Assembly (NCBI RefSeq): GCF_001874145.1
Contig: NZ_MPCX01000014.1
Location: 1 to 64,000 of the forward strand
Origin: Lacinutrix sp. MedPE-SW
GTDB taxonomy: Bacteria; Bacteroidota; Bacteroidia; Flavobacteriales; Flavobacteriaceae
DNA: 64,000 nucleotides
Direction: 5' to 3'
The notes under the pieces are model-generated. The model was not told the origin of the DNA and searched no databases. It saw nothing but the letters and a program-made list of their open reading frames with translations. The translations under genes and the position numbers were made by a program. Shown one piece after another: positions 36,478-46,218 of this stretch (positions are counted from its first letter, which is position 1; every line of letters starts with the position of its first letter).

Positions 36478-37617
36478 ATGAAAACAAATAGAATAATTTC
36501 AATATTAACCATAGCTAGTGTCTTTCTAGCTTTAGCCAGCTGTGCCGACAATAAAAATGCACAAGCTGCCACAGCAAAACAGCAACAAGCTTTACCGTTT
36601 CCTGTTACACAATTACAAACAAAAACCGTTACTGGTTATACAGAGTATCCAACAACTATTGAAGGTAAAGTAAATAGTGATGTTAGAGCAAAAACTTCTG
36701 GATATATTGAAAAAGTATATGTAGACGAAGGACAAAAAGTACGTAAAGGACAAGTATTATTTAAACTAGAAACACAATCGTTAAGTCAAGATGCAGGCGC
36801 AGCAAAAGCACAAGTAAATGTAGCACAAGTTGAGGTAGATAAACTAATTCCTTTAGTAGAAAAAAACATTATTAGTCCAGTACAGTTAGAAACTGCAAAA
36901 GCAAATTTAGCGCAGGCTAAAGCTAATTATAGTGGTGTGACTGCAAATATTGGTTATGCTACAATTAAAAGTCCTATTGATGGTTTTGTTGGAGCCATTA
37001 ATTTTAGAGAAGGTGCTTTAATTAGCCCAAATGATGCAACGCCACTCACAACCGTAAGTCAAATAGACGAAGTTTATGCTTTTTTTAGCTTTAATGAAGC
37101 ACAATACATTGATCATTTACAACGCTCTGAAGGTCAAAACAAAGCAGAGCGTATTAAAAATTCGCCAGACTTAACTTTAGTTTTAGCAAATGGTAAGGAG
37201 TATTCTGAAAAAGGACGTATTCAAACCAGTACAGGACAAATTAACCAAAGTACAGGTACTATTCAAATTAGAGCAGCTTTTGATAATCCAAACGAAATTT
37301 TAACTAACGGAAACAGCGGAAAAATTAAATTTCCAATTGAGTATAAAGACGCTATTGTTGTACCACAAACTGCAACTTTTGAGCAGCAAGGTAATATTAT
37401 GATTTTCAAATTAGGAGAAAACAATAAAGTGGAAACTTCTATTTTAAAAGTAAAAGGTACTGTAGATAACTTATATGTTGTAGAGTCTGGTGTAGCACCA
37501 AACGACAAGATTGTAGTGTCTGGTATTGGAAAACTAAGAAGCGGTATGGCAATTGCGCCTCAAGAAACTTCATTTGAAGAAGCTATTAAGCCGGTTGCAA
37601 CTTTATTTAGAAATTAG
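36478..37617 (+). CDS. RND efflux periplasmic adaptor (membrane fusion protein)
   Basis: A 379-residue HlyD/AcrA-type adaptor. It carries a lipoprotein signal (LALASC, Cys at about 22). A lipoyl/biotinyl half-motif (VNSDVRAKTSGYIEKVYVDEGQKVRKGQVLF) leads into a short coiled hairpin (about 100-150). The second half-motif (YATIKSPIDGFVGAINFREG) and a beta-barrel and membrane-proximal domain follow. It links the RND pump and outer-membrane channel encoded downstream. Confidence 0.93.
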   Translation: MKTNRIISILTIASVFLALASCADNKNAQAATAKQQQALPFPVTQLQTKTVTGYTEYPTTIEGKVNSDVRAKTSGYIEKVYVDEGQKVRKGQVLFKLETQSLSQDAGAAKAQVNVAQVEVDKLIPLVEKNIISPVQLETAKANLAQAKANYSGVTANIGYATIKSPIDGFVGAINFREGALISPNDATPLTTVSQIDEVYAFFSFNEAQYIDHLQRSEGQNKAERIKNSPDLTLVLANGKEYSEKGRIQTSTGQINQSTGTIQIRAAFDNPNEILTNGNSGKIKFPIEYKDAIVVPQTATFEQQGNIMIFKLGENNKVETSILKVKGTVDNLYVVESGVAPNDKIVVSGIGKLRSGMAIAPQETSFEEAIKPVATLFRN

Positions 37618-37639
37618 ATAACCACCAAACATATTTATC

Positions 37640-40600
37640 ATGTTAAAAACATTTATTGAAAGACCAGTACTTTCAACAGTAATCTCTATTATCATAGTTA
37701 TGCTAGGTGTTATTAGTATAACTACCTTACCAATAGAGGAATATCCAGATATTGCACCACCAACTATTAAAGTAACTGCAAATTATACAGGTGCAAATGC
37801 AGAGACCGTTTTAGAGAGTGTTATCGTACCTATCGAGGAGCAAATTAATGGTGTAGAAGGTATGACGTACATAACCTCTACAGCATCAAACAATGGTACT
37901 GCCGAAATTACGGTATATTTTGATCAAGAAACAGATGCAGATATTGCAGCTGTAAACGTTCAAAACCGTGTAGCTAGAGCCACACCATTACTACCACAAG
38001 AGGTAACACAAACAGGAGTTGTAACACAAAAGCAGGAAACCAGTGCTTTGATGTTTATTTCTATGTATACTGAAAATAATAACTACGACGCTACATTCAT
38101 TCAGAATTACTTAAAAATTAACGTTATTCCAGCAATGCAACGTATTAGTGGTGTTGGAGATGTTAGTGTATTTTCACAACAAGATTACGCTATGCGTGTT
38201 TGGTTAAATCCAGAAAAATTAGCGTCTTATAACTTAATACCTTCAGATATTACTGCAGTTTTAGCAGAGCAAAATTTAGAAGCAGCAGCAGGTTCTTTAG
38301 GTGAAAATAATGGTGAATCATTTTCGTATACATTAACCTATAGTGGTCGTTTTAAAGACGAAGCGCAATACAGCGATATTGTAATTAAAGCTTTAGGAAA
38401 CGGAGAGTTTTTACGCTTAAAAGATGTGGCAACTATTGAGTTAGATGCACAATCATACTCATCTAATGCCATGAGTATGGGTAATCCAGCAGTTTTTATG
38501 GGAATTTTCCAAACTAAAGGATCTAACGCACAAGAAATTATTGAAAACATTAAAGTGACTTTAGAAGATGTAAAAGCAGATCTTCCTGAAGGTTTAGACA
38601 TTTTTGTACCATACGATACTAGTTTATTCTTAAACGCTTCAATAGAAAAAGTAATTAGCACATTATTAGAAGCCTTTTTACTGGTATTCTTAGTAGTATT
38701 TATCTTTTTACAAGATTTCCGTTCTACATTAATTCCTGCAATTGCAGTACCGGTTTCTATTATTGGTACCTTCTTCTTCTTAAATATTTTTGGCTATTCT
38801 ATTAACTTGCTAACATTATTTGCCTTAGTACTTGCTATTGGTATTGTAGTAGATGATGCTATTGTTGTTGTAGAAGCTGTTCATGCTAAAATGGACGAAG
38901 GAGAACACAACCCGAAAAAGGCAACATTAACTGCAATGAATGAAATTTCTGGAGCCATAATCTCAATTACTTTGGTAATGGCAGCGGTATTTATTCCAGT
39001 AACGTTTATTACTGGACCAACAGGTGTTTTTTATGAGCAATTTGGTGTTACGTTAATTATTGCCATTTTAATTTCGGCAGTAAATGCATTAACCTTAAGT
39101 CCTGCATTATGTGCTTTATTATTAAAAGAACATAAAGAAGACGAAGAGCTAAAAGGAAAAGGACCATTAAAACGTTTTTATACCTTATTCAACCGTGGAT
39201 TTAATGCAACCATTAATAGATATGGTAAATCATTACAGTTTTTATACAAAAGAAAATTTGTTTCAGTATTACTATTAATTATTGCAGGTGTTGGTATTTA
39301 TTGGGCTTCAATGACAACTCCAACAGGTTTTGTACCTAATGAAGATAGAGGAATTATTTTTGCAAACATAGAATTACCTCCAGGAGCATCATTAGATAGA
39401 ACAGATGCTGTTTCAAGAAAATTATATGCTCAAATTGAAGGTATAGAAGGTATAGAAGCTGTAAACTTTATTAAAGGTAGAAGTTTAATAAGTGGTGCTG
39501 GTAGTAATTATAGTTTTGGTATTATAAAACTTAAAAACTGGGATGAACGTGAAGACGAGTCGTTATCTGCACAAGCTATTACAGGAAAATTATTTGGTGT
39601 AGCAGCAGGAATACCAGATGCCAATATTATATTCTTTTCACCTCCTAGTATACGTGGTTTTGGTAACTCATCAGGTTTCGAAATTAATTTATTAGATAAA
39701 TTTGGTGGTGAGTTTACAGATTTAGATCAAGCTAATAAAGACTTTTCTATGGCTTTAATGAGTCATCCAGAAATTAAATATGCACAATCTTCTTTTAGTA
39801 CTAATTATCCGCAATATGAAATGGAAGTTAATGTACCATTAGCAAAAGAAAAAGGCGTAGCTGTAAGTAGTATATTTTCAACATTACAAGGTTATATAGG
39901 AGGAATTTATGCATCCGATTTTTCTAGATTCGGAAAACAATATAGAGTATATATTCAAGCATTACCAGAAGATAGAGCAGACGAGAATGCTTTAAACAGC
40001 ATGTATGTGCGTACAGATTCTGGCGAGATGACGCCTATTACACAGTTTGTTACGCTTGAAAGAGTTTATGGACCACAATCGGTAACACGTTTTAACCTTT
40101 TTAATTCTACCATGATTTCTGGTGCTACTAACGATGGTTATAGTACAGGTGATGCTATTAGAGTTATTGAGGAAGAGGTAGCAAAACTACCTAGTAACTA
40201 TACAGTTGCCTATTCTGGTTTGACTAGAGAAGAGGTTAATGCAGGAAACCAAACAACGTTTATATTTATACTAAGTATCTTATTTGTATACTTTTTATTA
40301 AGTGCACAATACGAAAGTTACTTGCTACCATTTGCTGTAGTATTATCATTACCATTTGGTGTATTTGGTGCCTATATAAGTACTAAATTCTTAGGGTTAG
40401 AAAACAATATATATTTCCAGATTGCCTTAATCATGCTTATTGGTCTGTTGGCTAAAAATGCCATACTTATAGTTGAGTTTGCTTTACAGCGAAGAAAACA
40501 AGGCGAGAGCATTGTAGATGCAGCGATAGATGGTGCTAAGTCACGTTTACGTCCAATTTTAATGACATCGTTTGCCTTTATTTTGGGATTAATGCCTTTA

Positions 40601-40777
40601 GCATTAGCTTCAGGTGTTGGGTCAGAAGGAAACAACTCTATTGGTTCTGGAGCAGCAGGCGGAATGCTTATTGGTACCATTTTAGGAGTCTTTGTTATTC
40701 CTATCTTATTTATATTATTCCAATGGTTACAAGAAAAAGTTTCGGGAAAACCAGCAGTACAAACTATTGAAGATTAA
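37640..40777 (+). CDS. RND efflux inner-membrane transporter (HAE1/AcrB-like)
   Basis: A 1045-residue proton-driven multidrug transporter. It starts MLKTFIERPVLSTVIS, the typical first helix, and has 12 transmembrane segments. The essential acidic pair of helix 4 is visible in GIVVDDAIVVVEAVH. Two large periplasmic loops form the porter and docking domains. The size and motifs match the hydrophobe/amphiphile efflux family. It likely exports drugs, bile-like or phenolic compounds; the substrate cannot be read from sequence. Confidence 0.96.
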   Translation: MLKTFIERPVLSTVISIIIVMLGVISITTLPIEEYPDIAPPTIKVTANYTGANAETVLESVIVPIEEQINGVEGMTYITSTASNNGTAEITVYFDQETDADIAAVNVQNRVARATPLLPQEVTQTGVVTQKQETSALMFISMYTENNNYDATFIQNYLKINVIPAMQRISGVGDVSVFSQQDYAMRVWLNPEKLASYNLIPSDITAVLAEQNLEAAAGSLGENNGESFSYTLTYSGRFKDEAQYSDIVIKALGNGEFLRLKDVATIELDAQSYSSNAMSMGNPAVFMGIFQTKGSNAQEIIENIKVTLEDVKADLPEGLDIFVPYDTSLFLNASIEKVISTLLEAFLLVFLVVFIFLQDFRSTLIPAIAVPVSIIGTFFFLNIFGYSINLLTLFALVLAIGIVVDDAIVVVEAVHAKMDEGEHNPKKATLTAMNEISGAIISITLVMAAVFIPVTFITGPTGVFYEQFGVTLIIAILISAVNALTLSPALCALLLKEHKEDEELKGKGPLKRFYTLFNRGFNATINRYGKSLQFLYKRKFVSVLLLIIAGVGIYWASMTTPTGFVPNEDRGIIFANIELPPGASLDRTDAVSRKLYAQIEGIEGIEAVNFIKGRSLISGAGSNYSFGIIKLKNWDEREDESLSAQAITGKLFGVAAGIPDANIIFFSPPSIRGFGNSSGFEINLLDKFGGEFTDLDQANKDFSMALMSHPEIKYAQSSFSTNYPQYEMEVNVPLAKEKGVAVSSIFSTLQGYIGGIYASDFSRFGKQYRVYIQALPEDRADENALNSMYVRTDSGEMTPITQFVTLERVYGPQSVTRFNLFNSTMISGATNDGYSTGDAIRVIEEEVAKLPSNYTVAYSGLTREEVNAGNQTTFIFILSILFVYFLLSAQYESYLLPFAVVLSLPFGVFGAYISTKFLGLENNIYFQIALIMLIGLLAKNAILIVEFALQRRKQGESIVDAAIDGAKSRLRPILMTSFAFILGLMPLALASGVGSEGNNSIGSGAAGGMLIGTILGVFVIPILFILFQWLQEKVSGKPAVQTIED

Positions 40778-40781
40778 AACA

Positions 40782-42200
40782 ATGAAATCAATAATAAAAC
40801 ATAAAAACCTTAGTAAAGGCGCATTAATATTAGTTGTAGCATTAACACTACAAAGTTGTTTTGTAGCTCAAGATTATGTGAGACCAGATCTAAATGCTGA
40901 AACAGAAGCACTTTACAGAACCGATAATTTACCTACAGATAGCGTATCTATTGCAGATGTCTCTTGGAAAAATTTATTTACAGACCAATACCTGCAGCAA
41001 TACATAGAAGAAGGTTTGCAAAATAATATGGATGTACGTATCGCTTTGCAGCAAATTTTAGCAGCACAAGCTTATGCGAAACAAGGTAAAGCAGGTTACT
41101 TGCCTTCTGTAAATGTTGGAGCTAATTACACACGTCAAGAGTTTTCAGAAAATAGCCAATTTGGTTCAATTTTTAGTGGTGGTTTAGATACCTATGATAT
41201 TACAGCAAACTTATCTTGGGAAGCAGATATTTGGGGAAAAATTAGAAGTAACAAACGTGCAACACAAGCTGCTTATTTACAAAGCGTCGCAGGACATCAA
41301 GCAGTAAAAACGCAACTGGTATCTAGCATTGCGAATACATACTATAATTTATTAGCTTTAGATGCGCAATTAGAAGTAACCAAACAAACTATTATAACTA
41401 GAGATAGTAGTGTTACTACAATTAAAGCTTTAAAGGACGCTGGACAAGTAACACAAGTTGCTGTAGACCAAAATATCGCACAGTACAATAGTGCTAAAGC
41501 TTTACAGGTAGATATTGAAGTCGCTATTTTTAAAACAGAAAATACGCTAAGCATTTTATTAGGTAAAACGCCACAAACGTTTGAAAGAAGCAGTTTAGAC
41601 ATTCAAAATATCGATCAAGATATCGTATTGGGTGTTCCTGCAACGTTATTAAGCAACAGACCAGATGTTATGGCTGCAGAATATGGTTTAATTAATTCAT
41701 TTGAGTTAACAAATGTTGCGAGAAGTAATTTTTATCCGTCGTTAACTTTAACAGCTTCAGGCGGATTTCAAAGTTTGGAATTGGATAAATTATTAAATGC
41801 AAATTCATTATTTGCTACCATTATTAGCGGATTAACGCAACCAATTTTTAATCAAAGAAAAATTAAAACACAAAAAGAAGTTGCGCTTGCACAACAAGAG
41901 CAAGCTTTGCTTGAGTTTAAAAAGACCTTGTTAGTCGCAGGAAGTGAAGTATCTAATGCGTTATATACATATAAAGCTGAAACTAAAAAGTTTGAATTTA
42001 GAAAAAATGAAGTGGAAGCGTTACGTACAGCCGAAGCCAATTCTAACGAGTTACTTAAAAATGGTTATGCTAATTACTTAGACTTATTAACAGCAAGAGA
42101 AAGCGCTTTAAATGCCGAACTTAATATTATAGACAGTCAATTACAACAATTAGTTTCTATCGTAGATTTATATGAAGCGCTTGGTGGCGGATGGAGATAA
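40782..42200 (+). CDS. outer-membrane efflux channel (TolC/OprM, NodT type)
   Basis: A 472-residue outer-membrane factor. The ATG at 40782, 5 bp after the pump stop, is chosen because it gives a lipoprotein signal (LTLQSC, Cys about 25). A longer open frame back to 40692 overlaps the pump gene and would hide the signal. Two OEP repeats lie at about 60-245 and 265-465, including NLSWEADIWGKIRSNKRATQAAY and LLGKTPQTF. It completes the tripartite pump. Confidence 0.93.
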   Translation: MKSIIKHKNLSKGALILVVALTLQSCFVAQDYVRPDLNAETEALYRTDNLPTDSVSIADVSWKNLFTDQYLQQYIEEGLQNNMDVRIALQQILAAQAYAKQGKAGYLPSVNVGANYTRQEFSENSQFGSIFSGGLDTYDITANLSWEADIWGKIRSNKRATQAAYLQSVAGHQAVKTQLVSSIANTYYNLLALDAQLEVTKQTIITRDSSVTTIKALKDAGQVTQVAVDQNIAQYNSAKALQVDIEVAIFKTENTLSILLGKTPQTFERSSLDIQNIDQDIVLGVPATLLSNRPDVMAAEYGLINSFELTNVARSNFYPSLTLTASGGFQSLELDKLLNANSLFATIISGLTQPIFNQRKIKTQKEVALAQQEQALLEFKKTLLVAGSEVSNALYTYKAETKKFEFRKNEVEALRTAEANSNELLKNGYANYLDLLTARESALNAELNIIDSQLQQLVSIVDLYEALGGGWR

Positions 42201-42218
42201 TAATTTAATAGAAATGAA

Positions 42219-42812
42219 ATGATAACCAAAGCTCAATTGTTACAGTTTGCTATTGCTAAGTTTACTAGGTTTGGTAGTAAACACGTTACTTTAGACGATT
42301 TAGCAACTGAGCTTGGTATATCTAAAAAAACAATTTATTCTTTTTTTAAAAACAAAGAAGACTTGGTGAAATCAAGTCTAGAAAGTTTATTAAACGAGTA
42401 TAAAATCGATATAAATAGGATTGTTAATAGCAATGGTAAAGATCCTGTTTTGTGTGTTATTTTAATTTACCGTAGAGGGTTTGAGTATTTAAAATACTTT
42501 AAACCCTCTTTTATTTTTGGTATACACAAATACTATCCAAAAGCTGGTTTATTATTCGATAGTTTTTCTGAAGAATTAGCGCATAAAACCATACAAAATT
42601 TACTTATTGAAGCACAATTAAAAGGAGATATAAGACCCAGAATTGATATTGAATTAATAGTTAGAATCTATTTTTTTAGAATAGATAACCTTGTGTTTAA
42701 AGAGAATAATTTATTTGAAATTTATACTAAAGATGAGCTGTTTAACCACTTGGTGCTTTATAATTTAAAAGGTATAGTAAGTGATACTTATACTAATGCA
42801 TATTTAAATTAA
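42219..42812 (+). CDS. TetR/AcrR-family transcriptional regulator
   Basis: A 197-residue regulator. The N-terminal helix-turn-helix is clear: QFAIAKFTRFGSKHVTLDDLATELGISKKTIYSFFKNKEDLV (two overlapping segments here given by key words FGSKHVTLDDLA and GISKKTIYSFF). The C-terminal ligand domain is divergent. It lies 18 bp after the channel gene, so it is the last gene of the efflux operon and probably regulates it together with the GbsR-type protein at the front. Confidence 0.88.
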   Translation: MITKAQLLQFAIAKFTRFGSKHVTLDDLATELGISKKTIYSFFKNKEDLVKSSLESLLNEYKIDINRIVNSNGKDPVLCVILIYRRGFEYLKYFKPSFIFGIHKYYPKAGLLFDSFSEELAHKTIQNLLIEAQLKGDIRPRIDIELIVRIYFFRIDNLVFKENNLFEIYTKDELFNHLVLYNLKGIVSDTYTNAYLN

Positions 42813-42824
42813 AATTTATACTAT

Positions 42825-42860
42825 AAAAAAAGCCTTGACAGTAATGTTAAGGCTTTTTTT
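42825..42860. terminator. bidirectional terminator between efflux operon and hmuY-like gene
   Basis: AAAAAAAGCCTT and AAGGCTTTTTTT pair around a short loop containing ACA/TGT pairs. The A-tract and T-tract symmetry allows it to work for both convergent transcripts. Confidence 0.88.
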
Positions 42861-42877
42861 GTATTGTAAGAATTTTA

Positions 42878-43972
42878 TTATTGTAATAAGCTATATACAA
42901 ACTCTGGGTAACCACGTTCTCCAGCTTCGTTTGTTAATGCTAAAAACTTTAATTTATATAAGTTTCCATCTGTATCGTTAACAATATAAAACACATTGTC
43001 TTTTAATGATGGTAAAGCGCCTGGTCCACCACCATTTCTCCAGCTGCTTCCAATTGCGCGTTGATCTGTACCAAAATTATCATTATTAATATCGTCTATG
43101 GTAAAGTTGTCGTAAGTTAATTCAGTCTCAACTTCTGTATCAATCATATAGGCAGATGCTTCTTGTTTTGCATTGTTAACTACGTAATCTGAATAACCAT
43201 ACGATCCATAACCTGGTATTTCATTTGTAAAAACAGTAAAGTTTAAATCCCATTCAGATTTTGTTGGTTCGATATTTACTTCTGAGTTAGCATCAAAGCT
43301 AAAAAAAGTAAAATTGTAATCTGTATTTTTAGAGATAGTAACTTCTTGGTGTGTTGTAGCATCTAAATCTGCATATTGTAATACATAATCTCCATTGTTT
43401 TGTGTTACTTTAATTTTTTTCCAACCTCTGCTGTCTCCAGTTATATCTACAGCTCCAGTTTCTGGAGTTTCTGTTCCAACTTCATATCCAAGGTTAACTA
43501 AGTAAACATAGTTGTTACTATTTGTTGCATCAATTTCTGCAATTGCAGTAGTTGTAATATCTCCATTTGGAGCATCAACATAAGCAGTATTAGCAGCATC
43601 AAATGTTCCAACGGCAATCTGTGGTTGTAAATCTTGTACTTCTTGATCTGTAGAAGACACAGCATCAATATCTGTTGTTGTTAACTGTGCTGCTGCCATA
43701 TAAATGGATCCGTTAATTACAACTCTAAAATCTGTTCCAGAGTAGAATCCTAAATCCCAAGAATCACGTTGTACACTAGTAGTTGTGTTTGTACTTAAAT
43801 CTACATATACTTGATTTTGTTGGTTTGGCCCACCAACAGTTGGTGCTACCGCAGCACCTTCTATTACTATATTTAAAGGTTGTAATGTTGTGTTATTATC
43901 ATCGTCACTGCTGCAATTAGTAAATACTAATGCAGTTATGCAAAGCGCTAAAGTAAAAAGTTTGTTTTTCAT
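42878..43972 (-). CDS. HmuY-family haem-binding surface lipoprotein
   Basis: A 364-residue lipoprotein. The signal ends NCSSDDDNN: the run of Ser/Asp right after the lipid Cys (about residue 20) fits the lipoprotein export signal that directs Bacteroidetes lipoproteins to the cell surface. The rest has HmuY-like signature segments (YVDLSTNTTTSVQRDSWDLGFYSG and a later TKSEWDLNFTVFTNE repeat), suggesting two related halves. HmuY proteins take haem from host or environmental haemoproteins and pass it to a TonB receptor, which is encoded 11 bp upstream in the same operon. Confidence 0.88.
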   Translation of the reverse strand: MKNKLFTLALCITALVFTNCSSDDDNNTTLQPLNIVIEGAAVAPTVGGPNQQNQVYVDLSTNTTTSVQRDSWDLGFYSGTDFRVVINGSIYMAAAQLTTTDIDAVSSTDQEVQDLQPQIAVGTFDAANTAYVDAPNGDITTTAIAEIDATNSNNYVYLVNLGYEVGTETPETGAVDITGDSRGWKKIKVTQNNGDYVLQYADLDATTHQEVTISKNTDYNFTFFSFDANSEVNIEPTKSEWDLNFTVFTNEIPGYGSYGYSDYVVNNAKQEASAYMIDTEVETELTYDNFTIDDINNDNFGTDQRAIGSSWRNGGGPGALPSLKDNVFYIVNDTDGNLYKLKFLALTNEAGERGYPEFVYSLLQ

Positions 43973-43983
43973 GTTATTGTTGT

Positions 43984-46125
43984 TTAAAAATTTAAATTAT
44001 ATAATAGTTTTAGGTAATATGATCGTCCGTAACCTAATAAAAGGCTGCTGTTATTTGTGCTGTGTACACCAGTTGTAGAAGCACCATTGACATCTACACT
44101 AGTAACATCTAAAAGGTTTCTAACGCCTGCTGTAGTTTGAAATTTATTGTTAAAAAAAGATTTTTTTATAGAAGCATCCATCCAGCTATAGGCATTGGTA
44201 TTGTATTTTTTAAAAGTGCTGTTTCCGTTAGCATCACTTCCTTCTGCAATGTAATTTTGTTGTTTTCCGTTGTGCTTAAAAAGTACAGTTAAAGCGGTAT
44301 CCCATTTTTCAATTAAATAGGTTGCGCTTGTGTTAAGTTGAAAGGCGTATAAAAAGTCATTTTCGGCATTAACTTCATCATTCATCACTCTAGAAATACC
44401 TTGTACTGTTGCACCTAAATTAAAGGTCCAATTGTTTTGCTTTATTACGTTTTCAGAAGTAAAGCCAACTAATCTATAGGCATCAATATTTATATATTGG
44501 TATTGTAATGGTGTTGGATTAACAATGGCTAATTCAATTTTATCTTCTAAGTTGATATAGCTTAATTTTATATTGTTGGTCATGGAAATATTATTAAACC
44601 AACTGCGTTTTTTTAAGTTTAAAAATGCCGAAAAACCTGTTTCTGGATTTAAGCTTTCATTTCCTCTAACATCATGGTTAGAATCTACGAAGTAGTAGTA
44701 TAGCTCTTCAAAGTTTGGCGTTCTGTAAGATGATCCAATACTTGCACGAAGCTCATAACCTTTATTAAATAAATATCTAGCACTTAATGAACCTAGTAGT
44801 TTTGATTTGAATTTTGAATTATACTCATATCTAATACCTGGACGTAATGAGAATTTGTTATTTAAATTAATTTCAGAAGAAGAGAATAGTGCAAAATTAT
44901 TCTGTTTTAATGTTTTGTCTTGTTGTGTAACATCACCAGAAGCTTGAGTATCAAAACCGGTAATAAATCTAGTTTCGTAACCTAATTGATAATCAAAATT
45001 ATCACTACTGGAAAGATTATTTATAGTTCCTTTAGAGAAGAATACATCACTAGATTGGTATTCCTTATTGGTTTCATCAGATTTTTCTTCGGTAACTATA
45101 TAATAATTATACTCGTTTAAATCTCTTTTTTGTGTTTGGTATGATAATGATGCATTATAATTAGCTCCAGAATTTAAACGACCATTTAAACTTAAATTAT
45201 TTACAAATCTATTTGTAGTGTAAACCCTATCTGTAGCAGATGGATTACTGGTTTGGTTAGAAACATTAATATTTGCTCTTACTGCAGCATCATAATAATT
45301 TAACTCTTCATTAAAATACTCAAACTTGTAAAAAAGTTTAAAATTATCTGCATTATAGTTAAGGTTTGCTTTTGTGGTAAGTTGCGTTTTTGGTAACCAG
45401 TCGTAACCACGTAAACCATCATTAAAATAATAATCTTCACCTTGTCTTTCGTTAAAAAAACCAGCAAATTGATTGCGATTAAAACCAATTTTAGCAGACC
45501 ATTTATCATTAAAATTATGACCAATATTTAAAGCTTGTATATGTCTACCTTCATCAAACCAGGCATACTCATCGCTAACTGTTTCTTCTTGTACAAAAGT
45601 TTGTATTTGCCAATCGTGGTTAATAGTTTTTTTAGTAATTATATTAATTACACCAGATACAGCATTGGCACCATAATCTACTCCCATAGCGCCTTCAACT
45701 ATTTCTATACGCTCAATATCATCAAGATTTATTTGTGTTAAATCTATATTATTACCTAATCCGTTATCGCTAACTAAAGGAATATTATCGACCAAAATAT
45801 TAAAATATTGAGCATCTAATCCAAAAAATGAAATTGTAGAACGACCTGTTGATGCACTTGGTATAATATTTAAATTAAGGTTAAAGTTTAGTAAGTCTGC
45901 TAGATTATTGGCTGCTTGCTGATCAATTTTTTTTCTATCAATAACTATAACATTATGTACAGATTTCTTAATGGATTGAGGATTGTACTGTCCTGTAACA
46001 ACTACTTCTTCAAGATCTGTTACATGTGTAGAATCTTTAAAAGTCATCTTATCTTCTTGCGCAAATAAGCTCGCAATTAAAAAAAAAGAAAAATAAACCG
46101 TTAAATAGTTTTTATTTAGAATCAT
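43984..46125 (-). CDS. TonB-dependent receptor, probable haem receptor
   Basis: A 713-residue outer-membrane receptor. A signal peptide ends near LFAQE. A plug domain covers about residues 38-160, with VTGQYNPQSIKKSVHNV and then GVDYGANAVSGVINIITKK. A 22-strand barrel ends in YYLKLLYNLNF with a terminal Phe. No N-terminal carboxypeptidase-regulatory domain is present, unlike SusC proteins. Pairing with HmuY points to haem. It is transcribed away from the DUF6607 operon from an exact -7 box next to a Fur-like dyad. Confidence 0.9.
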   Translation of the reverse strand: MILNKNYLTVYFSFFLIASLFAQEDKMTFKDSTHVTDLEEVVVTGQYNPQSIKKSVHNVIVIDRKKIDQQAANNLADLLNFNLNLNIIPSASTGRSTISFFGLDAQYFNILVDNIPLVSDNGLGNNIDLTQINLDDIERIEIVEGAMGVDYGANAVSGVINIITKKTINHDWQIQTFVQEETVSDEYAWFDEGRHIQALNIGHNFNDKWSAKIGFNRNQFAGFFNERQGEDYYFNDGLRGYDWLPKTQLTTKANLNYNADNFKLFYKFEYFNEELNYYDAAVRANINVSNQTSNPSATDRVYTTNRFVNNLSLNGRLNSGANYNASLSYQTQKRDLNEYNYYIVTEEKSDETNKEYQSSDVFFSKGTINNLSSSDNFDYQLGYETRFITGFDTQASGDVTQQDKTLKQNNFALFSSSEINLNNKFSLRPGIRYEYNSKFKSKLLGSLSARYLFNKGYELRASIGSSYRTPNFEELYYYFVDSNHDVRGNESLNPETGFSAFLNLKKRSWFNNISMTNNIKLSYINLEDKIELAIVNPTPLQYQYINIDAYRLVGFTSENVIKQNNWTFNLGATVQGISRVMNDEVNAENDFLYAFQLNTSATYLIEKWDTALTVLFKHNGKQQNYIAEGSDANGNSTFKKYNTNAYSWMDASIKKSFFNNKFQTTAGVRNLLDVTSVDVNGASTTGVHSTNNSSLLLGYGRSYYLKLLYNLNF

Positions 46126-46143
46126 TCTTGATTAAATTTGCTA

Positions 46144-46151
46144 CAAATATA
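46144..46151 (-). promoter_or_regulatory. -7 element of the receptor/HmuY operon
   Basis: TATATTTG on the minus strand matches TAnnTTTG exactly, 19 bp before the receptor ATG and 3 bp from the dyad at 46154. Confidence 0.6.
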
Positions 46152-46153
46152 TA

Positions 46154-46180
46154 TCTTATTTTAATTCAGTCTAAATAAGA
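46154..46180. promoter_or_regulatory. Fur-like dyad in the haem-locus divergent spacer
   Basis: TCTTATTT-N11-AAATAAGA, with an inner ATTTTAA...TCTAAAT similarity to Fur boxes of the ATTTAGA/TCTAAAT type. It overlaps the expected -33 region of the receptor promoter and lies 39 bp before the DUF6607 ATG, so one site could control both operons. Confidence 0.5.
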
Positions 46181-46218
46181 ACAATGTTTTTTAAAAGAAA
46201 ACCATCAAACAACTAAAA

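Noticed and set aside
40692-40781. Upstream start for the outer-membrane channel gene
   Set aside because: It overlaps the end of the pump gene and hides the lipoprotein signal; the ATG at 40782 has normal spacing.
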